Of a stretch of 64,000 nucleotides of DNA, positions 1 through 8,508 are shown one piece after another. How positions within the stretch are numbered: the first letter of the stretch is position 1; each line of letters begins with the position of its first letter. The notes beneath the pieces are model-generated. The model did no database searches. It was not told the origin of the DNA and was given only the letters and a program-made list of their open reading frames with translations. Source of the stretch: a bacterium (GTDB taxonomy: Bacteria; Bacteroidota; Bacteroidia; Flavobacteriales; Schleiferiaceae); contig WGMI01000002.1 in NCBI GenBank assembly GCA_016125155.1, positions 1-64,000 on the forward strand, in the 5' to 3' direction. Both the position numbers and the translations under genes were made by a program.

Positions 1-237
1 AAAACCGACTTCAGAATGGCCCAGAATTACCTCTGGAGTAAGTCCGGTAACCGAATCAACGCGATGCTCGCCGCCATGGCCTGGAACATGACAAAATGGA
101 TCGAATTCGCCTCAAAACAGGGGCCAAGGTCTTTTTTACACTTGATCCGAAGGCTACAAAATCTGCTCAACGCCCTCCCAAAAAGACCTCGTCCCCTTTC
201 TCATCAACTATCCTTCCTCCTTATTTCCAAAAATTGA
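1..237 (+). CDS. IS5-like transposase, C-terminal fragment (5' end outside window)
   Basis: The reading frame is open from base 1 to the TGA at 235-237, so the gene begins before the window. The segment GNRINAMLAAMAWNMTKW resembles the conserved C-terminus of IS5-family DDE transposases, where a Gly-Asp/Asn-x-Ile-Asn-x-Leu/Met motif precedes a helix with an Asn-x-x-Lys/Thr-Trp pattern. The catalytic DDE residues would lie upstream and cannot be checked. The last 35 or so residues are basic and not recognisable. Without the left end I cannot define terminal inverted repeats or say whether the element is intact. An ATG at 16 is internal and unlikely to be the true start. Confidence 0.7.
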   Translation, partial: KTDFRMAQNYLWSKSGNRINAMLAAMAWNMTKWIEFASKQGPRSFLHLIRRLQNLLNALPKRPRPLSHQLSFLLISKN

Positions 238-345
238 CATTCAGCAGGATCGACTAATTATATCGGCACGAGTAAGGATGCTCCCTCCAAACAATAGAGG
301 AAACGAACGGATTTTTCAAAAAACAGGGAGGGATTCTAGGTGGTT

Positions 346-636
346 TCAAGCCACCACAACGGGCAGTGTATACAGCAGCTGCATTCGGTTGCAGAGCGAC
401 TCGAGCTTTAATTGAAGTCTCTGCTGATCGGGATCGGCGGTGTTGACCGACTCTTGCCATTTGGCCTCGGAAGGCCAATGGACCAAACCCAGATAGCGTC
501 CGGATGCCTCGTGCAGCAATTCCGCCTTGCCCAAGGCGTATTGACGAACCCACAATCCCTTCAAATCGCTCCACGCCCGAACAAAATCGGGTTCGAAAAT
601 GGGGTTGAGGGTATAGCGGGTAAAGACGGCAATCAC
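346..636 (-). CDS. Small ABM-like (dimeric alpha/beta barrel) protein
   Basis: This is a 96-residue protein if it starts at the GTG at 636-634, which overlaps the TGA stop of mtaB (635-633) as GTGA, a layout typical of translational coupling. That start gives an N-terminus VIAVFTRYTL that fits the first beta strand of antibiotic-biosynthesis-monooxygenase-like barrels. The following AWSDLKGLW helix, the E-rich strand and the GLVHWPSEAKWQES segment match the same fold. An upstream ATG at 663 would add nine residues and lengthen the overlap with mtaB. The fold is inferred from pattern only; no haem or substrate site is visible, so the function is unknown. Confidence 0.6.
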   Translation of the reverse strand: MIAVFTRYTLNPIFEPDFVRAWSDLKGLWVRQYALGKAELLHEASGRYLGLVHWPSEAKWQESVNTADPDQQRLQLKLESLCNRMQLLYTLPVVVA

Positions 637-2012
637 ACCGCCAAGATAGGGGCCGGGAGGCATTCTCCGCTCAGCTTTCCGGGGCCCAACACTTCTTTTA
701 TTACCACCTTGACCAATTGCCCGGGTTCGGCAGACTCTCGTGGAACCGATACCCTCAGATAATTCGGGGTATACCCCTCGATCCATTCCACCCCTTCTGC
801 GTCTTTGCCCTCTTCAAACAAAACATCATATTCTCGACCCCGGCTGCGCTCGGCCGACAGCAGCGCCAACCGCTCTCCTATAGCCCGCAACCGCGTCGTT
901 CGCTCTTTGCGCACCGCCAAAGGCACTTGCTCGAGCAAAGCCGCTTCGGTTCCCGGCCGGGAAGAATAGGTAAACACATGCACATAGTCGAGGGCGTTTT
1001 CGCGAACAAAATCGAGGGTTTGATTGAACTCCTCCTCGGTTTCGCCCGGAAATCCGGTAATCACATCGGCGCCGATGCAGGCGTCGGGTACCATCGACCG
1101 AATGGAGCGCACCCGCTCGGCGTACAATTCGGATCGGTAACGCCGCTTCATCCGCCCCAAAACCGCATCGCTGCCCGATTGCAGAGGAAGGTGAAAATGC
1201 GGCACAAAACGCCGACTCGAAGCGATAAACCGAATCAACTCTGGGTGCATCAAATTCGGTTCGACCGACGAAATGCGAATGCGCGCCACGTCAACCTGTT
1301 CGTCCAGCGCCTGGATCAACTGCAAAAAAGTGTGCTCGTGTTTCTTGTCGCCGAACTCGCCTTTGCCGTAATCGCCCGTGTTGACCCCGGTCAAGACGAT
1401 TTCCCGAACGCCACTGCCGGCCAGCTTTTGAGCCTGAAGCACCACATTCTCCAGCGTATCGCTCCGGCTCGCTCCCCTCGCCATCGGGATGGTGCAATAG
1501 GTGCATTTGTAGTCGCAGCCATCTTGCACCTTTAAAAAGGCCCGGGTGCGGTCTCCCAGCGACCACGCCGTCTCAAAACCGCCCAAATCTTCGGTTTCGC
1601 ATCGGTGAACCGCGATATCGTTGGTACGTAAATCAGCTGGCAAACGTTCCGCAATCTGAAACTTTTCGTTCGAACCCAAAACCAATTTTACACCGGGAAT
1701 CGAACGAACGGCTTCGGGCTGCAATTGGGCGTAGCACCCCGTCACCACCACATAGGCCGAGGGATTGGCCCTCAGCGCCCTGCGAATCAACAGAGCCGTT
1801 TCCTTGTCGGCGTTTTCGGTCACCGAGCAGGTGTTCAAAACGTAGACATCGGCGGCTTGATCGCCCGGAACCCTCGTGAAACCCCGCTCTTCGAGCCTTT
1901 TGCCTACCGCCGACGTCTCGGCTTGATTGAGTTTGCACCCCAGGGTTTGCAAGGCCACGGTATGACCCTCAAAACGAGCCGGAAGCAGGGGGTTGGGAAC
2001 AGGCATTTCCAT
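633..2012 (-). CDS. mtaB: tRNA t6A37 methylthiotransferase MtaB
   Basis: This 459-residue radical SAM enzyme is expected to add a methylthio group to C2 of N6-threonylcarbamoyladenosine-37 in ANN-decoding tRNAs. The N-terminal UPF0004 domain carries the three auxiliary-cluster cysteines C26 (TLGCKLNQ), C62 (NTCSV) and C93 (TGCYAQ). The radical SAM cluster motif CDYKCTYC supplies C166, C170 and C173, and a TRAM-like domain forms the C-terminus. The TLGCKLNQ signature separates MtaB from MiaB and RimO. A second Met at residue 3 is an alternative start. A TAnnTTTG box lies just upstream on the same strand, and the ABM-like gene follows with a 4-base overlap. Confidence 0.93.
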   Translation of the reverse strand: MEMPVPNPLLPARFEGHTVALQTLGCKLNQAETSAVGKRLEERGFTRVPGDQAADVYVLNTCSVTENADKETALLIRRALRANPSAYVVVTGCYAQLQPEAVRSIPGVKLVLGSNEKFQIAERLPADLRTNDIAVHRCETEDLGGFETAWSLGDRTRAFLKVQDGCDYKCTYCTIPMARGASRSDTLENVVLQAQKLAGSGVREIVLTGVNTGDYGKGEFGDKKHEHTFLQLIQALDEQVDVARIRISSVEPNLMHPELIRFIASSRRFVPHFHLPLQSGSDAVLGRMKRRYRSELYAERVRSIRSMVPDACIGADVITGFPGETEEEFNQTLDFVRENALDYVHVFTYSSRPGTEAALLEQVPLAVRKERTTRLRAIGERLALLSAERSRGREYDVLFEEGKDAEGVEWIEGYTPNYLRVSVPRESAEPGQLVKVVIKEVLGPGKLSGECLPAPILAV

Positions 2013-2020
2013 AAGGGCCG

Positions 2021-2028
2021 CAAAGGTA
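2021..2028 (-). promoter_or_regulatory. Bacteroidota -7 box for mtaB
   Basis: The minus strand reads TACCTTTG, an exact match to TAnnTTTG. It ends 8 bases before the mtaB ATG, so the mRNA leader would be very short. No TTG is seen about 19-21 bases upstream, so the -33 half is missing or degenerate. Confidence 0.5.
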
Positions 2029-2055
2029 CTTCCTTTTTACCTTGCCTCCCTCCGA

Positions 2056-3735
2056 ATGAAGCAAACTGCCCTGTACAAGTTCCTGGTTGTTAATCTGTTG
2101 TTGGCTGCGTGCACCCCAACATCGAAAGAGCGCGACCCGAAGGTGTTCCGCTACAACGAGGCCTCGGGCATTTCTTCGCTCGACCCCGCTTTTGCGCGGG
2201 TTCAAAGCAACATCTGGGCGGTGGGGATGCTCTTCAACACCTTGGTCGAACTCGATTCTGCGCTCCAGCTCAAGCCCGGATTGGCCGTCCGCTGGGATCT
2301 GAGCGACGACGGGCTGGAATATCGCTTTAAGTTGCGATCCGATGTGTGGTTCCACAGGAATCCCTGTTTTGACGCGTTTCCGGAATCTCGCCGGTTGCGC
2401 GCCTCTGATGTGGTCTTCAGCCTGAACCGATTGAAAGACCCCGTCTTGGCCTCGCCGGGCATCTGGATTGTGCGCCCCATCGACAGCACATGGGCCCTGG
2501 GGACAGATTCGGTGATTGTGCGCTTGAAAGAACCCTTCCCGCCGTTTTTGTCGACCCTCGCCAACGCCTACTGCGGAGTGGTGTCTCAGCGGGCCGCCGA
2601 GCTGGCCGGATCGGAGTTTGGACGTCAACCCGTAGGCAGCGGCCCCTTTGCCTTCAAAAGGTGGATTCCGAACGAAAAAATGGTCCTTAGGCGCCATCCG
2701 GACTATTTTGAGACCGATGCCCAAGGGCAATCGTTGCCCTATCTGGAGTCCGTGTCCATCCGCTTTTTGCCCGATCGCAAATCGTCCTTTTTGGCCTTGC
2801 TTCAAGGACAGGTCGATTTTATCTCGGGGCTGGATCCCTCGTATGCCGATGAGCTGCTCGATGCATCGGGTCAATTGAGCGCGCGCTACAGAGACCCCCT
2901 GGTGTTGCTCAAGGCGCCCTACCTCAACACCGAATACCTCGGTTTTGGACTCGAAGCCCTGCAAGGTACACCCTACGCAAATCCCGAAGTGCGCAAGGCG
3001 GTGGGGTGGTCGATCGATCGAGAAGCCCTGGTGCGCTACCTGCGCCGCAACGTAGGCATACCCGCCCGGGGGGGGATGCTGCCCAACGCCCTCGAGGGCA
3101 GTATCCCCATGGGAAGTGGCTGGCAATACGACCCTGAACAGGCTGCGGAGGCACTTCGTTTGGCGGGGTACCCCGGCGGAGTCGGTTTGCCTCCGCTGGT
3201 GTTGCACACGGGAGCCGAATACCTCGACATCGCGGAATTTGTCCAAAGCTCGGCCCAGCGCATCGGGATTCCATTCGAAATCGAAGTGATGCCCAGTGCC
3301 GCGCTGCGCGAGGGCATGGCGAATGCCCGATTTGGGTTCTTTCGGGGCTCTTGGATAGCCGACTATCCCGAATCGGAAAACTACTTGGCCTTGTTTTACA
3401 GCCCGAACTACAGTCCCAACGGTCCGAATTACACCCACTTTACCGACCCTTCCTACGATGCCGATTATGAGGCCCTGAGGGGCGATTTGGATCGGGAATC
3501 GAGACGGGCGAGGGCCCAGTCGATGGAAGCCCGATTGCTCGAAAGCGCTCCAGTCTTGCCTTTGTGGTATGATGAAGTAGTGCGCTGCACCACCCCGGAA
3601 TGGAGGGGCTTGACTCCCGATCCGCTCAATCGGCTCGACTTGCGTCGGGTTCGTTGGATTCGGGCCGATGTTCGGAAACAGGAGGCGCCTCAGACACCAT
3701 CCCAAAGTCCACGACCATCGGATAGTGGTCGCTGA
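2056..3735 (+). CDS. ABC transporter substrate-binding lipoprotein, family 5 (oligopeptide/dipeptide type)
   Basis: This is a 559-residue SBP_bac_5 protein. I chose the ATG at 2056 because it begins a lipoprotein signal, MKQTALYKFLVVNLLLAACTP, with a lipobox Cys. The mature part shows family 5 landmarks: a conserved SLDPAFARV start, LSDDGLEYRFKLRSDVWFH, ASDVVFSLNRL, and PVGSGPFAFKRW. It should bind peptides or a similar ligand at the outer face of the inner membrane. No permease or ATPase genes lie nearby, so it is an orphan here and could also be a cell-wall peptide or signal receptor. The last roughly 35 codons run through the 3' end of the convergent EEP gene. Confidence 0.85.
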   Translation: MKQTALYKFLVVNLLLAACTPTSKERDPKVFRYNEASGISSLDPAFARVQSNIWAVGMLFNTLVELDSALQLKPGLAVRWDLSDDGLEYRFKLRSDVWFHRNPCFDAFPESRRLRASDVVFSLNRLKDPVLASPGIWIVRPIDSTWALGTDSVIVRLKEPFPPFLSTLANAYCGVVSQRAAELAGSEFGRQPVGSGPFAFKRWIPNEKMVLRRHPDYFETDAQGQSLPYLESVSIRFLPDRKSSFLALLQGQVDFISGLDPSYADELLDASGQLSARYRDPLVLLKAPYLNTEYLGFGLEALQGTPYANPEVRKAVGWSIDREALVRYLRRNVGIPARGGMLPNALEGSIPMGSGWQYDPEQAAEALRLAGYPGGVGLPPLVLHTGAEYLDIAEFVQSSAQRIGIPFEIEVMPSAALREGMANARFGFFRGSWIADYPESENYLALFYSPNYSPNGPNYTHFTDPSYDADYEALRGDLDRESRRARAQSMEARLLESAPVLPLWYDEVVRCTTPEWRGLTPDPLNRLDLRRVRWIRADVRKQEAPQTPSQSPRPSDSGR

Positions 3736-4774
3736 GTTTGGCGCGCACCACGCTGTAGCGGTCGAATCGAATTTCGGGGTGCCCATACACCGCGTCGATC
3801 CGCAAGGGGGTCGGAGACCCGGCAAAGGTTTCGCCAAATCCCTTGCCCACCTGTTCGAAGGCGTCGGTGAGTCCAGCTTCTTTAATGGTTTCAAAAGCGA
3901 ACGAAATCGGAACGTCGTTGAGGTCTCCACACAGCAATACGGGGTGCGGGCTATCGGTCAAAAACGCGCTCAGCACCTCCACTTCGCCGGCCCGAATCTG
4001 ACCGCTGCGCATCAAACGGCGCAGGGCGAAAAGCAGACCCCGCTTGACGGTTTCTGGGTTTTCGTCCTCATGGGCATTGCCCTCCATCCATTCGCGTTGT
4101 TTCGATCCCAGCGCCAGGCTCGCCAAGTGCACGTTGACCACGCGCAAGGTGTCTCCATCGATCGCGAGATCGGAATAAATCAAAGTACGGAGTTCGTCGG
4201 CATCAGGGCCCGACAAGGTCAATCGACCCCGGCGCACTTCAGGGAAGCGACTGAAGATGGCCAATTCGCCGGTCTTTCCATCGGGGCGCTCGAGCCGATG
4301 AGCGGTCCGATAGGCAAAGCGCGGGGTGTTTTTGTTCTCGTGATATTCCTGTATACATAAAATGTCTGGGGCATAGCCTTCGATCAACGTCTTGATGTCG
4401 TCGCCTACCCCGGGTCGGTCGATCCACTTGAAACGGTTGAACATGCGGACGTTGTAGTTCATCAATCGGTACGCGGGGCCTTCGACGAGCTTGGGCCTCG
4501 GGCGTGCCACGCGAAGCACCGAGGTAAGATCGGAGTAGCCTGCGAGGAGGCATACCAGCGATACAAACAACGGCCAGCGCAGTTTGGCCAGCCAAAAGCC
4601 GAAGAACAAGAGGTTGAGCAAATAGACGTACGGAAAACTCAGACTGTGGAGTACCGAGAGTCGATAATCGCGGGGATCGATGTCTGAAGCCAACAAGGCC
4701 ATAATCAACCCCAGGCAAGCCAAAATATTGAGCGCCAGCATAAATCTGGCCCTCCAACTGAGGGGTTCGAACAT
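3626..4774 (-). CDS. Membrane-anchored endonuclease/exonuclease/phosphatase (EEP) family protein
   Basis: This protein has 382 residues. Three hydrophobic helices occupy about residues 10-85, and the EEP catalytic domain follows: N108 in MNYNVRMFN, E143 in CIQEYHE, a VNVHLAS strand, the metal-site GDLNDVP and a terminal SDHYP His. The substrate is unknown; family members cut DNA, RNA, phospholipid head groups or phosphoinositides. It is the last gene of the mutL-rhomboid-rhomboid run, a common order in Bacteroidota, with 4 bases between it and the rhomboid upstream. The final 20 or so residues (a Pro/Glu/Ser-rich tail after VVDFG) are encoded opposite the end of the SBP gene. Confidence 0.85.
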   Translation of the reverse strand: MFEPLSWRARFMLALNILACLGLIMALLASDIDPRDYRLSVLHSLSFPYVYLLNLLFFGFWLAKLRWPLFVSLVCLLAGYSDLTSVLRVARPRPKLVEGPAYRLMNYNVRMFNRFKWIDRPGVGDDIKTLIEGYAPDILCIQEYHENKNTPRFAYRTAHRLERPDGKTGELAIFSRFPEVRRGRLTLSGPDADELRTLIYSDLAIDGDTLRVVNVHLASLALGSKQREWMEGNAHEDENPETVKRGLLFALRRLMRSGQIRAGEVEVLSAFLTDSPHPVLLCGDLNDVPISFAFETIKEAGLTDAFEQVGKGFGETFAGSPTPLRIDAVYGHPEIRFDRYSVVRAKLSDHYPMVVDFGMVSEAPPVSEHRPESNEPDASRAD

Positions 4775-4778
4775 GGGG

Positions 4779-5666
4779 TTACTTCTGGCTCATGCGAAAG
4801 AGCAGCTCTTTTTCCTCGGGACTCAAACTGTCGTAGCCCGAACGCGATATTTTGTCGAGCAGGGCGTCGAGTTGGGTCTGATCGATCGAAGAGGGTTTGG
4901 GCGTACGAACCGATTCAGAAGAACCCGGCCCTTTGACCACGCTCAACGGACCCCGGCGCCTTCTGCGCAAACCAGACGGTCTGCGACCCCACCATTGAGT
5001 CAGCCACGAAGTCCAATCTCGACCCAGTCCGAGTTGTTGTACGCTGACATACCCGAAAGCCGCCCCGCCCAAATGCGCCAAATGCCCCCCCGCATTGCCT
5101 TCGGGCAAATACGCCAAATCGAGGAGCAAGAGCAGGAGCGCAATCATCCACAGCTTGACATCGAGCACAAAAAACAACCGGACATTGAGTCCGGGCACCT
5201 TGGCGGTGAGCCCAAACAAGATGGCCATGACCCCGGCCGAGGCACCTCGGTTGGTCGCCTGATGGAGCACCGGGGCGAAATAGGGGAACAGATTGTAGCA
5301 CAACACATAAAAAAGGCCACCCGCCAGTCCTCCGAGCAGAAATGTGGGAATAAACCTCTGGGCCCCAACAAAATCGACGAACAATCGACCTGCGAAAAAC
5401 AGGTAGAGTACATTGAACAACAGGTGCAAAAAACCTTCGTGCACCAGATTGTAGGTCAGCAAGGTCCAGGGTTTCCACAGCAGCGATTCCGGGGCGGCCG
5501 GGAGGACCAGGTAGCGCAACACCGCGTCGGCGAAAGGAATCTTGGTGAGCAATTGAACGACTTGCAACAGGGCGATGAGCCCGAAGACGCCGATGAGGGT
5601 CATCATCAGTTTGGAGACGGGCCCCTCGTCGAAATACTGTTTGAGTTCTTCTCTCAGCTGGCTCAT
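4779..5666 (-). CDS. Rhomboid family intramembrane serine protease with C-terminal tail domain
   Basis: This 295-residue protein has six predicted membrane helices. The catalytic Ser is S143 in RGASAG and the catalytic His is H198 in HLAHLGG, so the Ser-His dyad is intact. HLLFN near residues 81-85 fits the oxyanion-side motif of helix 2. After the membrane domain there is a basic Arg-rich linker (about 225-240) and a short acidic helical tail (SIDQTQLDALLDKIS to the end). That tail resembles the DUF6576 segment often found on Bacteroidota rhomboids. It is adjacent to a second rhomboid, 6 bases apart, and the two are likely co-transcribed from the mutL side. Substrates are unknown. Confidence 0.9.
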   Translation of the reverse strand: MSQLREELKQYFDEGPVSKLMMTLIGVFGLIALLQVVQLLTKIPFADAVLRYLVLPAAPESLLWKPWTLLTYNLVHEGFLHLLFNVLYLFFAGRLFVDFVGAQRFIPTFLLGGLAGGLFYVLCYNLFPYFAPVLHQATNRGASAGVMAILFGLTAKVPGLNVRLFFVLDVKLWMIALLLLLLDLAYLPEGNAGGHLAHLGGAAFGYVSVQQLGLGRDWTSWLTQWWGRRPSGLRRRRRGPLSVVKGPGSSESVRTPKPSSIDQTQLDALLDKISRSGYDSLSPEEKELLFRMSQK

Positions 5667-5672
5667 AAAGGT

Positions 5673-6419
5673 CTAGCGTAACAGTCCTTGGCTGCGCCAA
5701 AAGCGAATCAACAACCACCCGAACAACATGCCGCCCAAATGCGCAAAGTGGGCAATATTGCTGCCGCCCATCGATAGTCCGTTCCACAGTTCGATCAATC
5801 CATAGCCGATTACGAAGTATTTCGCTTTGACTGGAATGGCCATGTACAGGTAGATCCGTTGCTCGGGAAAAGTCATTCCGAAGGCCAAGAGAATGCCGAA
5901 TACGGCCCCCGAGGCGCCCACCGTCGGATACCGAAACTTGCCGGCAAAATCGGTCAAGAGTCGGTCATATTGTTGGCTTAAAGCGCTGGGGTAATACTGC
6001 CCAGTCTTGGCCAACAACTCCAATTCCTCGGCCCCAAATCCCACCGATAGCAATTGCTGCTGCAGTTGGTAGGCCTCGAACCAGCTCACGCCCAAATGGA
6101 GTAGGGCAGCGCCCAGGCCTGTGATGAGGTAATAGGTCAAAAATCGACGTGCGCCCCAGTAGTTCTCCATCGACATCCCGAACATCCATAGCGAGAACAT
6201 ATTCAGGAGCAGGTGGAGCAGCCCCCCGTGCATGAACATATGCGTTACGAGCTGGTATGGCTTAAAGAGCTCTGAACCCGGTAGATACAATCCGAGAATT
6301 CGGGTTAAGTCGATTCCGTAGATATGGAGGCTGATGGTGGCCAAATAAAACAAACCGTTGATAATCAATAGATTTTTGATTACTTCAGGCAGCAAACTCC
6401 AACGGTTTCCGGGATTCAT
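5673..6419 (-). CDS. Rhomboid family intramembrane serine protease
   Basis: This protein has 248 residues. The ATG at 6419 overlaps the mutL stop as ATGA, so I prefer it to the longer frame opening upstream. Catalytic residues are S170 in VGASGAVFG and H227 in AHFAHLGG; HLLLN at 69-73 fits the helix 2 motif. A roughly 45-residue loop between helices, residues 115-160, is longer than in the neighbouring rhomboid and suggests a different substrate gate. With the next gene it makes a tandem rhomboid pair. Confidence 0.9.
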   Translation of the reverse strand: MNPGNRWSLLPEVIKNLLIINGLFYLATISLHIYGIDLTRILGLYLPGSELFKPYQLVTHMFMHGGLLHLLLNMFSLWMFGMSMENYWGARRFLTYYLITGLGAALLHLGVSWFEAYQLQQQLLSVGFGAEELELLAKTGQYYPSALSQQYDRLLTDFAGKFRYPTVGASGAVFGILLAFGMTFPEQRIYLYMAIPVKAKYFVIGYGLIELWNGLSMGGSNIAHFAHLGGMLFGWLLIRFWRSQGLLR

Positions 6420-8179
6420 TCGTCCAATTTTTGTGCGATTTGGCTCGGCTCCAGGCTCCACCATAGTAGTCGGCCCAAAGCATCGCGCTCAGGCCAGTTC
6501 CATTGATCCAAAACCGCGCCCATGGCTTGAAGTTCGGTCTCCCGACCAGCAAATGTCTGGGAAGCGCTTTTGCACAGCGCCAAATCGAGGGTGCGCTTCC
6601 AGCGAATCTGTTCGGAATCGGGTTCGTCCAAAGGGGTCTCCAACCACTCGTGCAACAGGGCCTCTGCCTCTTCGGTAGACACCCCCAACGGAGCGCCTTG
6701 CAGCACCAGAGTCCCCTCTTCGGTGGTTTCAAAATCGAAGCCCAGCGTGCTGAGTTGGGGAAGCCACCCGACGAGCCGGGCGGCATCCGTAGGGTTAAAT
6801 CCCATGGTATGCGGAAAGAGCAGCCGTTGAGACAAGGCGTTGCCTTCCGCCCACCGGGCCGATTCTTCCCGCAAGGTCCGTTCGAACAAAACCCGTTTGG
6901 GATCCACAAATACCAGTCGATTTCCGCGGACCATCAGGGCGAAATCGGCGAACAGAAGCCCGCGCAGCACAGCGGGATCGGTTTCGGCCTTCCAAAGCCG
7001 CTCGGCAACAAACTCGGGTTCGGGCTCGGTAGCATAATGGACCGAACGGGGGCCTACGGGAGCGCGGTCCTGGGCAAAGGGATTGAAATCGGGGTTGATG
7101 CGAATCGAGGGCGGGGGAGGCAAGCTCGACCCCGTGCGGGGTACGAAGGCATTCGCATCGAGTTCGAAGTCGAGCGTTGGGGCAATGTTGTGCCGGCCGA
7201 GCGCGTGACGGATGGAAACTCGGACCAAGCGGTGGAGCGACTTTTCGTCCTCGAACTGAATCTCGGTTTTAGTCGGGTGGATGTTGACGTCAATCCGCGC
7301 AGGATCAATGTCGAGATAGAGGAAATAGGCCGGGTGCATGCCCTCGGCGATCAAGCCCTCAAAAGCAGTGGCTACAGCACTGTGTATCAACGGACTTTTG
7401 ATAAATCTCCGGTTGACAAACAAAAACTGCTCTCCGCGGCTTCGACGCGCTGAGGCGGGCTTGCCCACAAACCCCGAAACCGAAATCCAGACGGTGCGTT
7501 CTTCCACCGGAACGAGTTGTTCGTTGCGCGCCCCTCCAAACAATTGGGCAATGCGGGGTCGGCTACCGAGGGGGTCGAGCGCATGCATCAACTGGCGGTT
7601 GTGGTGAAACCGAAACGCCCGCTCGGGATGGGCCAGGGCAATGCGGACAAATTCGTCGCTGATGTGGCGCAACTCGACCGAATCCGACTTGAGAAAATTC
7701 CTTCGGGCAGGAATATTGAAAAAGAGGTTGCGTACGGCGATGCCGGTCCCCTCAGAGGCTGCACAGATGCCTTTTTCAACTACCGCCCCCCCTTCGATGC
7801 GCAGCCGGTGCCCGACCTCGTCTTGAGCGCGGCGGGATTGGGCTTCGACCATAGATACCGCGGCAATCGAAGCCAAGGCCTCGCCCCGAAATCCCATGGT
7901 GTGTAGGGCAAACAGGTCTTCGGCCCGGCTGAGTTTGGACGTGGCGTGTCGTTCGAAGGCGACTTCGAGGTCTTCTGCGCTCATGCCTTGGCCATCGTCC
8001 AGGACGTGAATAAGCGTCCGCCCGGCGTCTTCAACGATCAATTCTATGTTCTGAGCCCCAGCGTCAATCGCGTTCTCGAGCAACTCTTTCACGACAGAGG
8101 CGGGTCTTTGAACGACTTCTCCTGCCGCGATTTGATTGGCCAGGTGCTTGGGAAGGACCCGGATAATGGAATCGCTCAT
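6416..8179 (-). CDS. mutL: DNA mismatch repair protein MutL
   Basis: This 587-residue protein has a well-conserved GHKL ATPase half: ELLENAIDAGA, DDGQGMS, and MGFRGEALASIA. The transducer domain follows, with the HPTKTEIQF motif near residue 300. A Pro-rich linker leads to the C-terminal dimerisation domain. Where endonuclease-type MutL proteins carry the DQHAxxE motif, this one reads VFVDPKRVLFERTL, so the metal-site motif is not recognisable. The upstream small membrane protein overlaps it by ATGA, and the downstream rhomboid starts in its stop codon. Confidence 0.95.
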   Translation of the reverse strand: MSDSIIRVLPKHLANQIAAGEVVQRPASVVKELLENAIDAGAQNIELIVEDAGRTLIHVLDDGQGMSAEDLEVAFERHATSKLSRAEDLFALHTMGFRGEALASIAAVSMVEAQSRRAQDEVGHRLRIEGGAVVEKGICAASEGTGIAVRNLFFNIPARRNFLKSDSVELRHISDEFVRIALAHPERAFRFHHNRQLMHALDPLGSRPRIAQLFGGARNEQLVPVEERTVWISVSGFVGKPASARRSRGEQFLFVNRRFIKSPLIHSAVATAFEGLIAEGMHPAYFLYLDIDPARIDVNIHPTKTEIQFEDEKSLHRLVRVSIRHALGRHNIAPTLDFELDANAFVPRTGSSLPPPPSIRINPDFNPFAQDRAPVGPRSVHYATEPEPEFVAERLWKAETDPAVLRGLLFADFALMVRGNRLVFVDPKRVLFERTLREESARWAEGNALSQRLLFPHTMGFNPTDAARLVGWLPQLSTLGFDFETTEEGTLVLQGAPLGVSTEEAEALLHEWLETPLDEPDSEQIRWKRTLDLALCKSASQTFAGRETELQAMGAVLDQWNWPERDALGRLLWWSLEPSQIAQKLDE

Positions 8180-8445
8180 ACCGTCGTAGAGCGCATCACC
8201 GCATAAATCAACACAGCCAAGACGACAGCAATGAGCAGTCGGATTTGTCCCGTGCGCTCAGCGGCACCCCTCAAACGCGATTCGGCCCTGAAATTGGGGC
8301 GAAAAGAAGCGCTGGATTTTCCTTCGGCATAGTGCTTTTGAAGGTTCTCCAATCTTTCTTTTCTTTCGCTGTAGTATCGAGGTTGGAACTCAAAGGATTT
8401 CGCCCTGCGGTTTTTAAACAGCGAGGGCAGTCGCGGGGCTTCCAT
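8176..8445 (-). CDS. Small single-pass membrane protein upstream of mutL
   Basis: From the ATG at 8445 this is an 89-residue protein. It has a basic, helical cytoplasmic part (RYYSERKERLENLQKHY) and one C-terminal membrane helix (LLIAVVLAVLIYAVM). Its stop overlaps the mutL start as ATGA. A protein of this kind next to mutL is common in Flavobacteriia, where it is sometimes mislabelled as riboflavin synthase beta subunit; nothing here supports that name. I chose 8445 because a TAnnTTTG box ends 5 bases upstream. The function is unknown. Confidence 0.65.
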   Translation of the reverse strand: MEAPRLPSLFKNRRAKSFEFQPRYYSERKERLENLQKHYAEGKSSASFRPNFRAESRLRGAAERTGQIRLLIAVVLAVLIYAVMRSTTV

Positions 8446-8450
8446 GGGTA

Positions 8451-8458
8451 CAAATTTA
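8451..8458 (-). promoter_or_regulatory. -7 box for the mutL operon
   Basis: The minus strand reads TAAATTTG, an exact TAnnTTTG match. It ends 5 bases before the ATG at 8445, implying a leaderless or nearly leaderless transcript. No clear -33 TTG lies at the usual spacing. Confidence 0.45.
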
Positions 8459-8508
8459 ATCAAAGCCGAAACGGGCTCAGCCTTCTTGCTGTCACAAAGC
8501 AAAAACCG

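Noticed and set aside
1969-3930. 653-codon open frame on the minus strand
   Set aside because: It lies fully antisense to the family 5 binding-protein gene, has biased Arg/Gly/His/Gln-rich composition and no recognisable domain. It is a GC-rich shadow frame.
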